Positions 23,559 through 32,827 of a stretch of 36,196 bases of DNA are shown here, piece by piece (position 1 is the first letter of the stretch; every line of letters begins with the position of its first letter). This DNA comes from an uncultured Rhodospirillales bacterium (lineage in GTDB: Bacteria > Pseudomonadota > Alphaproteobacteria > ATCC43930 > CGMCC-115725). The position numbers and the translations under genes were made by a program. The stretch lies in NCBI GenBank assembly GCA_903923205.1, contig CAIXXC010000244.1, positions 1 to 36,196 of the forward strand. The letters are read 5' to 3'. The notes beneath the pieces were generated by a model that had not been told where the DNA came from, ran no database searches, and saw nothing but the letters and a program-made list of their open reading frames with translations.

Positions 23559-23924
23559 TCAGGCGGAACCGAAGGCCTCCAGGGCATCGGGTGCTAATTT
23601 GGCTAGCGCATCGCGAGTCGACTCGAAACAGGGGAAAACAAGGTCAAAACGGCTGATCGCGAAAATCTCTCGCACCACCGGTCGCATCGCAGCAATCCCA
23701 ACAGTGACACCATTGGGCTTACCGGCCTTGGACGCGATCATTACGGAACGCAAGCCCGCACTACTGATATAATCAACCTCAGATAGGTCCAAAATCAACG
23801 CCGAGCGTGCCACCCCAACCAACCGAAGGAGGATGGCTTTGAATGCTTCCGCATTGGTCAGGTCGATACGGCCGGACGGGGACAACACAATGCTGCCGCC
23901 AAATTGCGTCTCCAGCACTTCCAT
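23559..23924 (-). CDS. STAS-domain anti-sigma factor antagonist (SpoIIAA/RsbV-like)
   Basis: This 121-residue single STAS domain has the conserved LILDLSEVDYISSAGLRSV, where Ser55 aligns with the phosphorylated serine of SpoIIAA; the preceding aspartate is replaced by Ser54. In the known mechanism an unphosphorylated antagonist binds the HATPase kinase and frees its target; the phosphatase resets it. It is the first gene of the STAS-MBL-CHASE2/PP2C operon. The ATG at 23924 follows a run of G residues. A hairpin-like sequence GCTGA...TCAGC (23945-23966) lies in its leader. Confidence 0.92.
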   Translation of the reverse strand: MEVLETQFGGSIVLSPSGRIDLTNAEAFKAILLRLVGVARSALILDLSEVDYISSAGLRSVMIASKAGKPNGVTVGIAAMRPVVREIFAISRFDLVFPCFESTRDALAKLAPDALEAFGSA

Positions 23925-24054
23925 AGGTAAGAACCCCCCGTCCCGCTGACCCCTTTAAAGATCAGCCTAACGTATACCGAACATTCTGATAACTTCAATC
24001 CACAGAAGACCATTTGGTTATCAATTATTAATCATATCTCGATCAGTGTTCCGT

Positions 24055-24468
24055 TCAGGAAAGATCGATCGCGTGGCGTTTCAGATCGTCCAGATCACAA
24101 TGCTCCAAAGCTCCTTCGTGAGTTGCTCGCAAGACGACCTGCGGTGGTGCTCCAGCCGCCAAAGCCTCGGCCCAGCGTGGCGCGCACAGGCACCAGCGAT
24201 CCCCAGGCACCAGTCCGGGGAAGCCATACTCTGGCATCGGCGTCGAAAGATCATTCCCGGCCGCCTTCGAGAAGGCCAGGAAAGGTGCCGTCATGACCGC
24301 ACAAACTGTGTGACTGCCGAAATCCTGACGGCTGGTATCGCAGCAGCCATTGCGGAAGAATCCCGTCATCGGCTTAAGTGAACAAACCTCGAGGCGCTCA
24401 CCCAGAACGTTACGACTGGGCTGGCCACCGGGACCACCGGAGGGGCGGTCGCTATTTTCCACGAACAT
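24055..24468 (-). CDS. DUF2237 family protein
   Basis: This 137-residue protein belongs to the DUF2237 family of unknown function. The match covers nearly all of it: RNVLGERLEVCSLKPMTGFF, DFGSHTVCAVMTAPFLAFSK, GNDLSTPMPEYGFPGLVPGD and RWCLCAPRWAEAL. There are several conserved cysteines (GCCDTS, TVCAVM, WCLC). It is cytoplasmic by appearance. The ATG at 24468 follows GGAG. It is 41 bases downstream of the haem monooxygenase gene on the same strand, probably one operon. Confidence 0.9.
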   Translation of the reverse strand: MFVENSDRPSGGPGGQPSRNVLGERLEVCSLKPMTGFFRNGCCDTSRQDFGSHTVCAVMTAPFLAFSKAAGNDLSTPMPEYGFPGLVPGDRWCLCAPRWAEALAAGAPPQVVLRATHEGALEHCDLDDLKRHAIDLS

Positions 24469-24509
24469 CTAAGCAGCTCCTGCCGCAAGAGACCCTGGAT
24501 TGGGGCGGA

Positions 24510-24824
24510 TCATGGGGTCACCGTCTGGATCGCCTCGAAGCCCTCGAATTCCGGGTGCCCGATCGTCAGGCTACGGCCACTACCGGCATCGCGATGGGCG
24601 GCCCGAAAAGCCTCCGAACGGGTCCAATCTTCGAAATGGGCAAACGAATCCCAGATCGTATGGGAGGCATAAAGCCGATGATCCTCGCGCTCCGGCCCCT
24701 TCAGCAGGTGGAATTCGACGAAACCGGGAACCGTCCGAATATGAATCTCACGCTGCTGCCAGCGCCCCTCGAACTCGGCTTCATCCCCTTTTCTGACGCG
24801 AAAGCGATTCATTGCTATAAACAT
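24510..24824 (-). CDS. IsdG/HmoA-like haem-degrading monooxygenase
   Basis: This 104-residue antibiotic biosynthesis monooxygenase (ABM) fold protein has the N terminus MFIAMNRFRVRKGDEAEFE and the central segment PGFVEFHLLKG. Asn6, Trp67 and His77 fall at or next to the positions of the catalytic triad Asn-Trp-His of haem-degrading IsdG. It therefore probably opens haem to release iron, though some ABM proteins act on other aromatic substrates. An AGGA lies upstream of the ATG at 24824; an internal ATG at 24812 is less likely because the conserved residues start earlier. It is divergent from the aldo/keto reductase gene by 64 bases. Confidence 0.87.
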   Translation of the reverse strand: MFIAMNRFRVRKGDEAEFEGRWQQREIHIRTVPGFVEFHLLKGPEREDHRLYASHTIWDSFAHFEDWTRSEAFRAAHRDAGSGRSLTIGHPEFEGFEAIQTVTP

Positions 24825-24888
24825 CTGCGTTCCTATCTCTTGATCCAGTCTTTACGACGCCCCCCGGCCTGCTGAGAGGATACCCGAA

Positions 24889-25935
24889 ATGCGCTACAAT
24901 CAATTGGGCAAAACCGGTCTGTTTGTCTCGGAGATATGTCTGGGCACCATGACTTTCCATGGTGGCACGGATCGCTGGCAGGCGATTGGCCGGGTCGAGC
25001 AGGGCGACGCCGACAGGTTGATCGAAACCGCGCTCGCGGCTGGGGTCAATTTCATCGATACTGCGGACGTCTATTCGGAAGGCAATTCCGAACGGATGCT
25101 GGGTCAGTCCCTTAAAAATCTGGGCGTGCGGCGGGAAAGCGTCGTGATTGCCACAAAGGCGTTCGGGGTGATGGGGGCAGGCCCGAATGATCGCGGCGCC
25201 TCGCGCGGCCATCTGATGGATGCTGTCAAGGCGAGCCTGGACAGGTTGGGTACAGACCACATCGATCTTTATCAGGTCCATGGCTTCGATGCGGTGACCC
25301 CGATCGATGAGACCCTGCGCGCGCTGGACGATCTCGTTTCCGAAGGCCTCATTCGCTACATCGGATGTTCGAACTGGCCTGCCTGGCACATCATGAAGGG
25401 GGTTGGCATCGCCGAGCGCCAGGGATGGAACCGGATCGCGAGCCTTCAGGCCTATTACTCTATCGCGGGACGCGATATCGAGCGCGAGATTGTCCCGCTG
25501 CTGAAAGATCAAGGGCTTGGCCTCATGGTCTGGAGCCCTCTTGCCGGCGGACTACTCTCGGGCAAATTCTCGCGTCATGGCGGCCCGAATGACTCTCGCA
25601 GAACCGTATTCGATTTCCCGCCCGTCAATCTTGACCGGGCGTGGAACGTTGTCGATGCGATGCGCGGGATCGCTGACCGCCACGGTGTCTCCGTGGCCCG
25701 AGTGGCCCTCGCATGGGTTCTCGGTAAACCTCACGTTACCACTCTGATTGTCGGCGCTAAGACAGTCGAACAGCTTGAAGACAATCTCGCCGCGACGACA
25801 TTGGCTTTGACCGGCGACGATATCGCGGCACTCGACGCCGTCAGCGCATTAGCGCCGGAATACCCAGGCTGGATGTTGGCTTTTCAGGGTGCCGCCCGCG
25901 TGCCGCAACCCTTTACCCCCAGGGTCGGGAGCTAA
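24889..25935 (+). CDS. Aldo/keto reductase
   Basis: This 348-residue NADPH-dependent oxidoreductase has an (alpha/beta)8 barrel. The catalytic tetrad is Asp57, Tyr62 (FIDTADVYSEG), Lys90 (ATKAFG) and His131 (YQVHGFD). The later motifs IRYIGCSNWPAW, WSPLAGGLLSGK and LIVGAKTVEQLEDNL match the family cofactor region. It is of the general aldehyde or ketone reductase type, so a substrate cannot be named. The ATG at 24889 is preceded by GAGAGGA. A small membrane protein gene follows eight bases after its stop. Confidence 0.93.
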   Translation: MRYNQLGKTGLFVSEICLGTMTFHGGTDRWQAIGRVEQGDADRLIETALAAGVNFIDTADVYSEGNSERMLGQSLKNLGVRRESVVIATKAFGVMGAGPNDRGASRGHLMDAVKASLDRLGTDHIDLYQVHGFDAVTPIDETLRALDDLVSEGLIRYIGCSNWPAWHIMKGVGIAERQGWNRIASLQAYYSIAGRDIEREIVPLLKDQGLGLMVWSPLAGGLLSGKFSRHGGPNDSRRTVFDFPPVNLDRAWNVVDAMRGIADRHGVSVARVALAWVLGKPHVTTLIVGAKTVEQLEDNLAATTLALTGDDIAALDAVSALAPEYPGWMLAFQGAARVPQPFTPRVGS

Positions 25936-25943
25936 AGATCTCG

Positions 25944-26345
25944 ATGCTGGCCTGGATCGGTCGGACCTGGCGCGGAGAACTCGGTGTCGCACGATCAACG
26001 CTCCTGCTTTCCGGATTGGGGGCGTTTCTCCTAGGATCGCTTGCAGATTCCGGCATGGAGGTCGGAATTTCGGCGCGGGGGTTCGGCTATCTCCTTTATG
26101 CCGTCTCGGCACTGGCGATGACCGGTTTCGCAATCCTGGCGATGGTCGCAGTCTTACGCGCAGCACGCCGTCATCCCGGCATTGGCGCCAATCTCGCTAT
26201 TGTCTTCGCCCTTTTTCAATCCATCCTGATGCTGGGCGATGTCGGCCTTTACAGCCTGGCCGCGCTCGGCCTCACGCCGTCGCCGGCGGACTTTATTGCA
26301 GGCAAACTAACGCAATTGAATGCGATCGTGAAGGAAGGCGGTTAG
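25944..26345 (+). CDS. Small integral membrane protein of unknown function
   Basis: I do not recognise this 133-residue protein. It has three hydrophobic segments predicted to cross the membrane, about residues 18-33, 49-70 and 83-105, with basic residues (RAARRHP) between the second and third. The N terminus carries two tryptophans and arginines. It follows the aldo/keto reductase by eight bases and is probably translated from the same mRNA. The ribosome site is weak, so expression is likely to depend on coupling. Confidence 0.7.
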   Translation: MLAWIGRTWRGELGVARSTLLLSGLGAFLLGSLADSGMEVGISARGFGYLLYAVSALAMTGFAILAMVAVLRAARRHPGIGANLAIVFALFQSILMLGDVGLYSLAALGLTPSPADFIAGKLTQLNAIVKEGG

Positions 26346-26410
26346 GACGAAGCCCCATCGAGCCGTAGGCCTGCGGATGTCCCATCGCAACGCCCCGGCA
26401 GCAAAAACGA

Positions 26411-29400
26411 TCATTGCCGCGTGCTGTTTAGCCGGTTCCGCGAAGATCTGAAAATCGCGCCTGTTCGCGCCAGGGACTGGCCGAAACGTGGATCATCAAT
26501 CGCGATGCCAAGGCGACGCCGCCAATTGGGATATTCGGTCGACGTTCCCGGCATGTTGACCGCCTCGGTCTCGGCCAGGATATCGTCGATCTGCGCAAGA
26601 GCGAGCGCCGAGCCGGCACCGCCGATCGCGGCATGGAGCGCATCGATCAGGCCCGGCGGTGTTGACGAACCGTCGCACGGATCGATTCTCCCAGGCGGGA
26701 TGAGACCCAACGCTTCGAGCATCTTGAGGTAGTCGGCGCGCTCGGTAATCCGGGCGATCATCGCGGCATCGCGCTGCTCGGCATCCATCAGGCCGATGCG
26801 ATAGCGCGCGGCAATGTCGCGACCCAGCCAGAAGCCGGCAAGCGTTGGCAAATCATGGGTGGCCGCCATCGCGACAGATAGATAGGGATATCGGGCCGGA
26901 TCAACGATCGCCCCATCCCCGGTTCGCTCAAAAGGCAGAACCTTGTAGGAGAGCACTTGGCGTGCTGCCATCGCCGCACGGAAACCATCCGGAACGACAC
27001 CCAGATCTTCGCCGATAACCAGGCAACCCTGTACCTCGCTCTGGGTGGCCAGGATCTCCACCAGGGTGTCAAAGGGGTACGAAAGATAGGTTCCGGCATT
27101 AATCGAGCGGTCGGGAGGGATCACGAATAGCCGCTGCAAAGACATTGCGTGGTCGATGCGCAACGCCCCGGCGTGTCGCATATTTGCGGCAATCAGATCG
27201 CCGAAGGGCTGGAACCCGGCAGCAGCCAGGGCTTTTGGATCGGGGGCCGGCATGCCCCAGTTCTGGCCTTCCGGGCCCATTGGGTCGGGCGGTGCGCCGA
27301 CGTTCAGGCCCGAGGCAAGTGCCGGAATAGCCCAGGCTTCGGCGCTGTCCCGCGCGGAGGCGACGGCGAGATCGCGATAAAGACCGATCCGCATCCCCGC
27401 GACCTTCGCCCGCGCTTCGGCTGCGGCGAGTTGTCCATCGGCCAGGAATTGCAGATAAAGCTGAAACTCGGTTTCACGTGACAGTTTTGCACCTTGATCT
27501 GGCCGCTCCGGCCATTGCCACCAGGGCGGAATACCTTTGCCTTGTTCATGCAAGACCGCTCGCATAGCCTCGAATTCTGCGTAGCGCCGGATCGCCGCGC
27601 CCTCTCGCGTGACGAATGTGACGAAATCGGCACGTCGTCCGGCATCGGCGCCCGTCAAGAATTGCTCGAATAGCAGCGAGAGCATGGCGCGTTTTAGCGC
27701 CGCGACGCCTGCATAATCGACATCAGCAGACGCGCGCAGCCGAGCCAGTTCCGCCTGAAACGCCTCGTCTGCGAGCATCTCCTGTGCCGGCCGACAGACG
27801 GCCAGTTCAGGGACGTCGATCACTGCAATCGCAAGCGTATCAAGGCATAGTCGGCTTACCGGGGAATAGGGACTACAGTCGAGCGGTCGGGTAAGCGATC
27901 TCGCGTGCAGGGGATTGAGCCCGATCAAATCGGCCCCCTCTGCCGCTGCCATCTCAGCCATCAGGCCAAGGTCACGATAGTCGCCGATTCCCCAATTGGT
28001 TGCCGAGCGCAAGGTATAGAGCTGGACTGCAATTCCCCAGAGACGCTCGCCGCGGCGAAGGGGCTCCGGCAAGAAGCATCGGGTCACGCCGGCAACGGGC
28101 TCGGCGATGGCCTGTCCGACCTGATCAATGTCTCTGATCGCCGCCTCGACGGCGGGGTTGTCGGGCAATTCGTAGCCGAGTCCGCGCAACAGGGCTTCGC
28201 GATCTTCTGGCGAGGGCGTGGCCCAACGCCCGAAGGCATCGCGATAGCCGGGCGCAAACCCGACCAGGGCCGCCAGTCGCTCAACTCGCTCAGAATCAAG
28301 CATCGGCCCTACCGCGCGCAACACGACGACGCCACGCCCTGCAAGTCGGTAGCAGCTCTCGGCGGTTAGCCCGGAAATACGCTCGGCAACAGTATCGACC
28401 TCGACTCGCCACCGGCCCGACGGCAATTTCACGTCGACGGGGCCGGGGTCACCGTTCATCAGCACGACCAGGCGATCACTATCTTCCGGGATGACCGGTT
28501 CAAGCAGCATGACCAGTTGAGCCCCGTGCCAGTCATCCTGCGCCATAAATTGGCCGTCAGGGCGAAGCCATTGCACGTTTGCAGGCTCCAACCAATCGGT
28601 GCGGCTCAGCTGCGGGCAGGCGCGGCGCAATGCTGTCAGAGTGCCGACAAACGCGCTCAGGGCGCTATCGGCGTTGTACCAGTCGAGCCAGGTTATCTCG
28701 TTATCCTGGCACCACGCATTATTGTTGCCCTGCTGGCTATGTCCGAGTTCATCCCCCGCCCTCAGCATCGGCACGCCCTGCGCGAGCAATAGGCTTGCCA
28801 GCAGGGCACGCTGTGCCCGAGATCTCTCGGTGATCACGTCAAGGTCGTCGCTCGTCCCTTCGATACCGAAGTTCCGGCTGTAATTCGCATTGAGGCCATC
28901 ACGATTCTGCTCGCCGTTGATCTCGTTGTGCTTGTCCTGAAACGAGACCAGATCGGCGAGCGTGAAACCATCATGCGCCGTGATGAAGTTAATCCCTGCC
29001 TGCGGTCGTCGACGACTATGGCGGAACTGTCGGCTTGAGCCGGCGAGCCGGTCCGCCAGGGACCCAGCGCTGGCCGATCCGCCTAGCCAGAAGCGGCGAA
29101 GATCGTCACGGAAGCCGTCATTCCACTCACTCCAACCGGGCGGGAAACCACCGACATGGTAACCGTTGGCGCCCACATCCCAGGGCTCGGCGATCAGCTT
29201 TACGTCCTGAAGAAGGGGGTCCTGACGGATAGCGTCCAGCAACCCCGCGCCCGCATTGAAATCGTCGGGTTCCCGCGCGAGGACAGTCGCGAGGTCAAAG
29301 CGAAAGCCATCGACATGATATTCGCGACGCCACCAGCGCAATGAATCCATAATCAGCTGGACCACACGTGGATGGCGGCAGTCGAGCGCGTTGCCGGTTC

Positions 29401-30334
29401 CGGTCGGGTTCTCGTACTGACTTGGGTCGCCAGGATGGAGACGGTAATAGCTGGCATTGTCGATGCCGCGAAAACTCAAGGTAGGACCGGCGCGATCGCC
29501 TTCGCCGGTATGATTGAAGACGACGTCGAGAATGACCTCGATCCCGGCGGCGTGGAGTGCTTTGATCGCGGTCTTGAGCTCACGCCTCGGATCGGCGGCG
29601 CCATAGCGGGGATCGGGCAGGAAAAAGCCGAGGCTGTTATAGCCCCAATAGTTCGTCTGGCCCCGTTGGCGCAGGAAAGGCTCGTCGACCAGCCCCATCA
29701 ATGGCAACAGTTCGATTGCGGTAACGCCGAGCCTGTTCAGATGATCGGTGAGCGCAGCCGCGCCCAAGCCAAGGTAGCCCCCGCGATCAGCCCGCGCTAT
29801 TGCCGGATGACGGCAAGTCAGGCCCTTGAGATGGGCTTCGTACAGGATCGTTTCCGACCAGGGCGTGCGCGGCGGGTGATCGCTGCCCCAGTCGAAATCG
29901 TCCGACCCGATCACCACCGCCTTGACCATCGATGGGCCGGTATCACGGGAGTCAAAACCCGGTTCTTCGCCATCTACCCCAAGCTGATGACCGTCGCGGG
30001 GGTCGATCGGGCCGAAAGCTTTCGACCAGGCTTTGGCATAAGGGTCGAGCAGCAGCTTGTTTGCGTTGAAGCGCATCCCACGGCGCGGATCGTAGGGCCC
30101 ATGGACGCGATAGCCGTAAAGCTGACCCAGCGCCAGGCCGGGAAAATAGCCGTGCCAGACCTGATCGGTGCAACCCGACAAGGGCCGGCGCAGGGTCTCC
30201 GTCACGCCATCCTCAGCGTATAAACAAAGGTCAACCGCCTCCGCATGAGCCGAAAACAGGGCGAAATTCACACCCTCTCCGTCCCAGGTCGCGCCCAGCG
30301 GATAAGGCTTGCCCGGCCCGGCTCGACCGTTCAC
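26411..30334 (-). CDS. GlgX-MalQ fusion: glycogen debranching enzyme / 4-alpha-glucanotransferase
   Basis: This 1307-residue protein joins two enzymes of glycogen breakdown. Residues 1 to about 675 are a GlgX-type debranching enzyme with catalytic Asp347 (GFRFDLA), Glu383 (LIAEPWDV) and Asp455 (TAHDGFTL). Residues about 680-1307 are an amylomaltase (MalQ) with nucleophile Asp1061 (ALRIDHAM), Glu1109 (VIGEDLGVVP) and Asp1161 (ATHDLPTLAG). The two modules are intact. A GTG start at 30334 is used; the N terminus (KPYPLGATWDGEGVNFALFS) matches GlgX. It lies 21 bases after glgP in a glgA-glgP-glgX/malQ operon. Bifunctional GlgX/MalQ proteins are known in several proteobacteria. Confidence 0.95.
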   Translation of the reverse strand: MNGRAGPGKPYPLGATWDGEGVNFALFSAHAEAVDLCLYAEDGVTETLRRPLSGCTDQVWHGYFPGLALGQLYGYRVHGPYDPRRGMRFNANKLLLDPYAKAWSKAFGPIDPRDGHQLGVDGEEPGFDSRDTGPSMVKAVVIGSDDFDWGSDHPPRTPWSETILYEAHLKGLTCRHPAIARADRGGYLGLGAAALTDHLNRLGVTAIELLPLMGLVDEPFLRQRGQTNYWGYNSLGFFLPDPRYGAADPRRELKTAIKALHAAGIEVILDVVFNHTGEGDRAGPTLSFRGIDNASYYRLHPGDPSQYENPTGTGNALDCRHPRVVQLIMDSLRWWRREYHVDGFRFDLATVLAREPDDFNAGAGLLDAIRQDPLLQDVKLIAEPWDVGANGYHVGGFPPGWSEWNDGFRDDLRRFWLGGSASAGSLADRLAGSSRQFRHSRRRPQAGINFITAHDGFTLADLVSFQDKHNEINGEQNRDGLNANYSRNFGIEGTSDDLDVITERSRAQRALLASLLLAQGVPMLRAGDELGHSQQGNNNAWCQDNEITWLDWYNADSALSAFVGTLTALRRACPQLSRTDWLEPANVQWLRPDGQFMAQDDWHGAQLVMLLEPVIPEDSDRLVVLMNGDPGPVDVKLPSGRWRVEVDTVAERISGLTAESCYRLAGRGVVVLRAVGPMLDSERVERLAALVGFAPGYRDAFGRWATPSPEDREALLRGLGYELPDNPAVEAAIRDIDQVGQAIAEPVAGVTRCFLPEPLRRGERLWGIAVQLYTLRSATNWGIGDYRDLGLMAEMAAAEGADLIGLNPLHARSLTRPLDCSPYSPVSRLCLDTLAIAVIDVPELAVCRPAQEMLADEAFQAELARLRASADVDYAGVAALKRAMLSLLFEQFLTGADAGRRADFVTFVTREGAAIRRYAEFEAMRAVLHEQGKGIPPWWQWPERPDQGAKLSRETEFQLYLQFLADGQLAAAEARAKVAGMRIGLYRDLAVASARDSAEAWAIPALASGLNVGAPPDPMGPEGQNWGMPAPDPKALAAAGFQPFGDLIAANMRHAGALRIDHAMSLQRLFVIPPDRSINAGTYLSYPFDTLVEILATQSEVQGCLVIGEDLGVVPDGFRAAMAARQVLSYKVLPFERTGDGAIVDPARYPYLSVAMAATHDLPTLAGFWLGRDIAARYRIGLMDAEQRDAAMIARITERADYLKMLEALGLIPPGRIDPCDGSSTPPGLIDALHAAIGGAGSALALAQIDDILAETEAVNMPGTSTEYPNWRRRLGIAIDDPRFGQSLARTGAIFRSSRNRLNSTRQ

Positions 30335-30355
30335 GAGGGGTTTTCCACTCTTAGC

Positions 30356-32827
30356 CTAGAGCGGGACTGGATGGACGTTCCAGATCTCCTTGGCATATTC
30401 GGCAATCGCCCGATCGCTTGAGAAGGTGCCCATGGACGCCACGTTCAGGATTGCTCGTCGCGCCCATTTATCGGGCTGACGGTAAAGGCTGTCGACCTGA
30501 TCCTGCGCCTTCACATAGGACGCGAAATCCGCGAGCAACATATAGTGATCACCATGGCGCAACAGCCCATCGATGATCGGCTGAAACCGACTCGGGTCAT
30601 CTGCGTTGTAAAAATTCGAGCCGATCTGGTTAAGCACGCGGCGCAGCTCAAGATTTTCCTCGTAGATCCGATGCGGGTCATAGCCGCCCGCGCGCATCGC
30701 CCGCACCTCGTCCGTCTTGAGGCCGAAGATGAAGATATTCTCAGGCCCGACTTCATCTCGGATCTCGATATTGGCGCCGTCTTCCGTCCCGATCGTGAGT
30801 GCCCCGTTGAGCGCCAGCTTCATGTTGCCCGTCCCTGATGCCTCGGTCCCGGCTGTCGAGATTTGCTCGGACAGATCGGCGGCGGGGATCACGATCTCGG
30901 CGACGGAGACGTTATAATTTGGCAGGAACACCACCTTGAGCTTGTCGCCGACGCGGGTATCGGCATTGATCTTGGCTGCCACGGAATTGATCAAGTGGAT
31001 GATCAGCTTCGCCATGAAATAACCCGACGCCGCCTTGCCCGCGAAGATGACCGTGCGCGGCACATGGTTGCCCGTCGGGTCGGCAAGGATTCGCTGATAG
31101 CGGGCGATCACGTTGAGCAGGTTGAGCAGCTGTCGCTTGTATTCGTGAATCCGCTTGATCTGCACATCAAACAGCGAGGCAGGATCGACGTTGATCCCGG
31201 TTTCGCGGAGAATTCTATTGGCCAGAACCTCCTTGTTCTTGAGTTTGGCAGCGCGGAAGGCGGCGCGGAAATCGGTATCCTCGGCAAACGGCTTCAAGCC
31301 TTGCAGTGCATCCAGGTTGCTGCGCCAGTCGAGCCCGATCTTGGTGTCGATCAGGGCCGAGAGCGGGCGGTTGGCCTGATTGAGCCAGCGTCTCGGGGTC
31401 ACGCCATTCGTCTTGTTGACGAAGCGATCGGGATACATGCGATAGAAATCGGCAAAGATGGTGTCGCACATCAACTGGCTGTGGAGCTTGGATACGCCGT
31501 TGATTTTGTGGCTGGCCAGGATAGAGAGATAGGCCATACGGACCCGCCGCTCGCCGCCTTCATCGATGAGCGAGACCCGGCGCGGCAGATCCTGATCATC
31601 GGGGAAGTCGCTGCGGACCTTCGCCAGAAAGCGCTCGTTCAACTGCAGGATAATCTCAAGATGGCGCGGCAGGACGCCGCCGAACAGCGGCAGCGGCCAC
31701 GTCTCCAGCGCCTCGGGCATGAGGGTATGGTTGGTATAGGAGAATATCCGGCTGCACAGGCCCCAGGCGACATCCCAGTCTTGGCCATGAACGTCGATCA
31801 GCAACCGCATCAGCTCCGGGACCGCGAGCGCCGGATGGGTGTCGTTCAGGTGGATCGCGACCTTGTCGGCAAGCCCGTTCAAGCCTTCGTGGGTACGAAA
31901 GTAGCGGCGAAGGATGTCCTGAAGCGAGGCCGAGCAGAAGAAATATTCCTGACGCAGGCGCAACTCCAGCCCGGCACGCGACGAATCATCGGGATAGAGC
32001 ACGCGGCTGACGTTTTCAGAGCGGTTCTTGTCTTCGACGGCGCGGGAATAATCGCCCTGATTAAACAGCGACATTTCCATTTCCTGGGTCGCCTTGGCCG
32101 ACCACAGGCGAAGCGTGTTCACACCCTTGGTATTGAAGCCTGGGATCAGCATGTCGTAGGCCATCGCCTTGACGTCATCGGTATCGACCCAGAGCACACG
32201 CTCACCGACATGCTCGACCCGGCCGCCGAATTTGACCGTATAGATGACCTCCGGGCGTGGAAGCTCCCACGGGAAACCCTCGATCAGCCAGTTATCCGGT
32301 TGCTCGATCTGGCGGCCATCGACGATACGCTGCGCAAACATCCCGTATTCATAGCGAATGCCATAGCCGAAACCCGGCAGGTCGAGGGTTGCCATGCTGT
32401 CGAGAAAGCAGGCGGCAAGACGACCAAGGCCGCCATTGCCCAACGCCGGATCATGCTCGTGGCGGCCAAGCTCATCCAGATCAAGTTTGCCATCGACGGC
32501 ACCAAGCGCCGCCTTGAAGGAATCGTAGTGACCGGTGGCAAGCAACGAATTGGTCAACGCGCGACCAATCAGGAACTCCATCGACATATAGTAAACGCGT
32601 TTGACGTCGGCCTCGTAGGCGCTGCTTCTCATGCTGATCCAGCGATCGAGAAGCTTGTCGCGTGCGACCGAACACAGCGCGCTCAACCACTCGCGTTGGC
32701 TCGCCCTGGCGACATCGGAGCCGACACCATAGAGAAGCCGGCGAATGAGTTGATCCTCGAGCGGGCTATCGTCAACCGGAACCGGCGTGCCGGCGATCTT
32801 CTTGCGCTCTACAGGAGAATTAGACAT
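30356..32827 (-). CDS. glgP: Glycogen phosphorylase
   Basis: This 823-residue phosphorylase releases glucose 1-phosphate from glycogen or maltodextrin. It has the family core from IRRLLYGVG onward, NGGLGRLAACFLDSMATLDL in the middle, and the pyridoxal-phosphate lysine in EASGTGNMKLALNGALTIGT near residue 665. The length is normal. I chose the ATG at 32827 (MSNSPVERK); the longer frame to 32887 looks non-coding. The gene is second in the glycogen operon, 99 bases downstream of glgA. Confidence 0.96.
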   Translation of the reverse strand: MSNSPVERKKIAGTPVPVDDSPLEDQLIRRLLYGVGSDVARASQREWLSALCSVARDKLLDRWISMRSSAYEADVKRVYYMSMEFLIGRALTNSLLATGHYDSFKAALGAVDGKLDLDELGRHEHDPALGNGGLGRLAACFLDSMATLDLPGFGYGIRYEYGMFAQRIVDGRQIEQPDNWLIEGFPWELPRPEVIYTVKFGGRVEHVGERVLWVDTDDVKAMAYDMLIPGFNTKGVNTLRLWSAKATQEMEMSLFNQGDYSRAVEDKNRSENVSRVLYPDDSSRAGLELRLRQEYFFCSASLQDILRRYFRTHEGLNGLADKVAIHLNDTHPALAVPELMRLLIDVHGQDWDVAWGLCSRIFSYTNHTLMPEALETWPLPLFGGVLPRHLEIILQLNERFLAKVRSDFPDDQDLPRRVSLIDEGGERRVRMAYLSILASHKINGVSKLHSQLMCDTIFADFYRMYPDRFVNKTNGVTPRRWLNQANRPLSALIDTKIGLDWRSNLDALQGLKPFAEDTDFRAAFRAAKLKNKEVLANRILRETGINVDPASLFDVQIKRIHEYKRQLLNLLNVIARYQRILADPTGNHVPRTVIFAGKAASGYFMAKLIIHLINSVAAKINADTRVGDKLKVVFLPNYNVSVAEIVIPAADLSEQISTAGTEASGTGNMKLALNGALTIGTEDGANIEIRDEVGPENIFIFGLKTDEVRAMRAGGYDPHRIYEENLELRRVLNQIGSNFYNADDPSRFQPIIDGLLRHGDHYMLLADFASYVKAQDQVDSLYRQPDKWARRAILNVASMGTFSSDRAIAEYAKEIWNVHPVPL

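Noticed and set aside
29372-30223. Open frame of 283 codons opposite glgX-malQ
   Set aside because: Shadow of the GlgX catalytic domain; no independent support.
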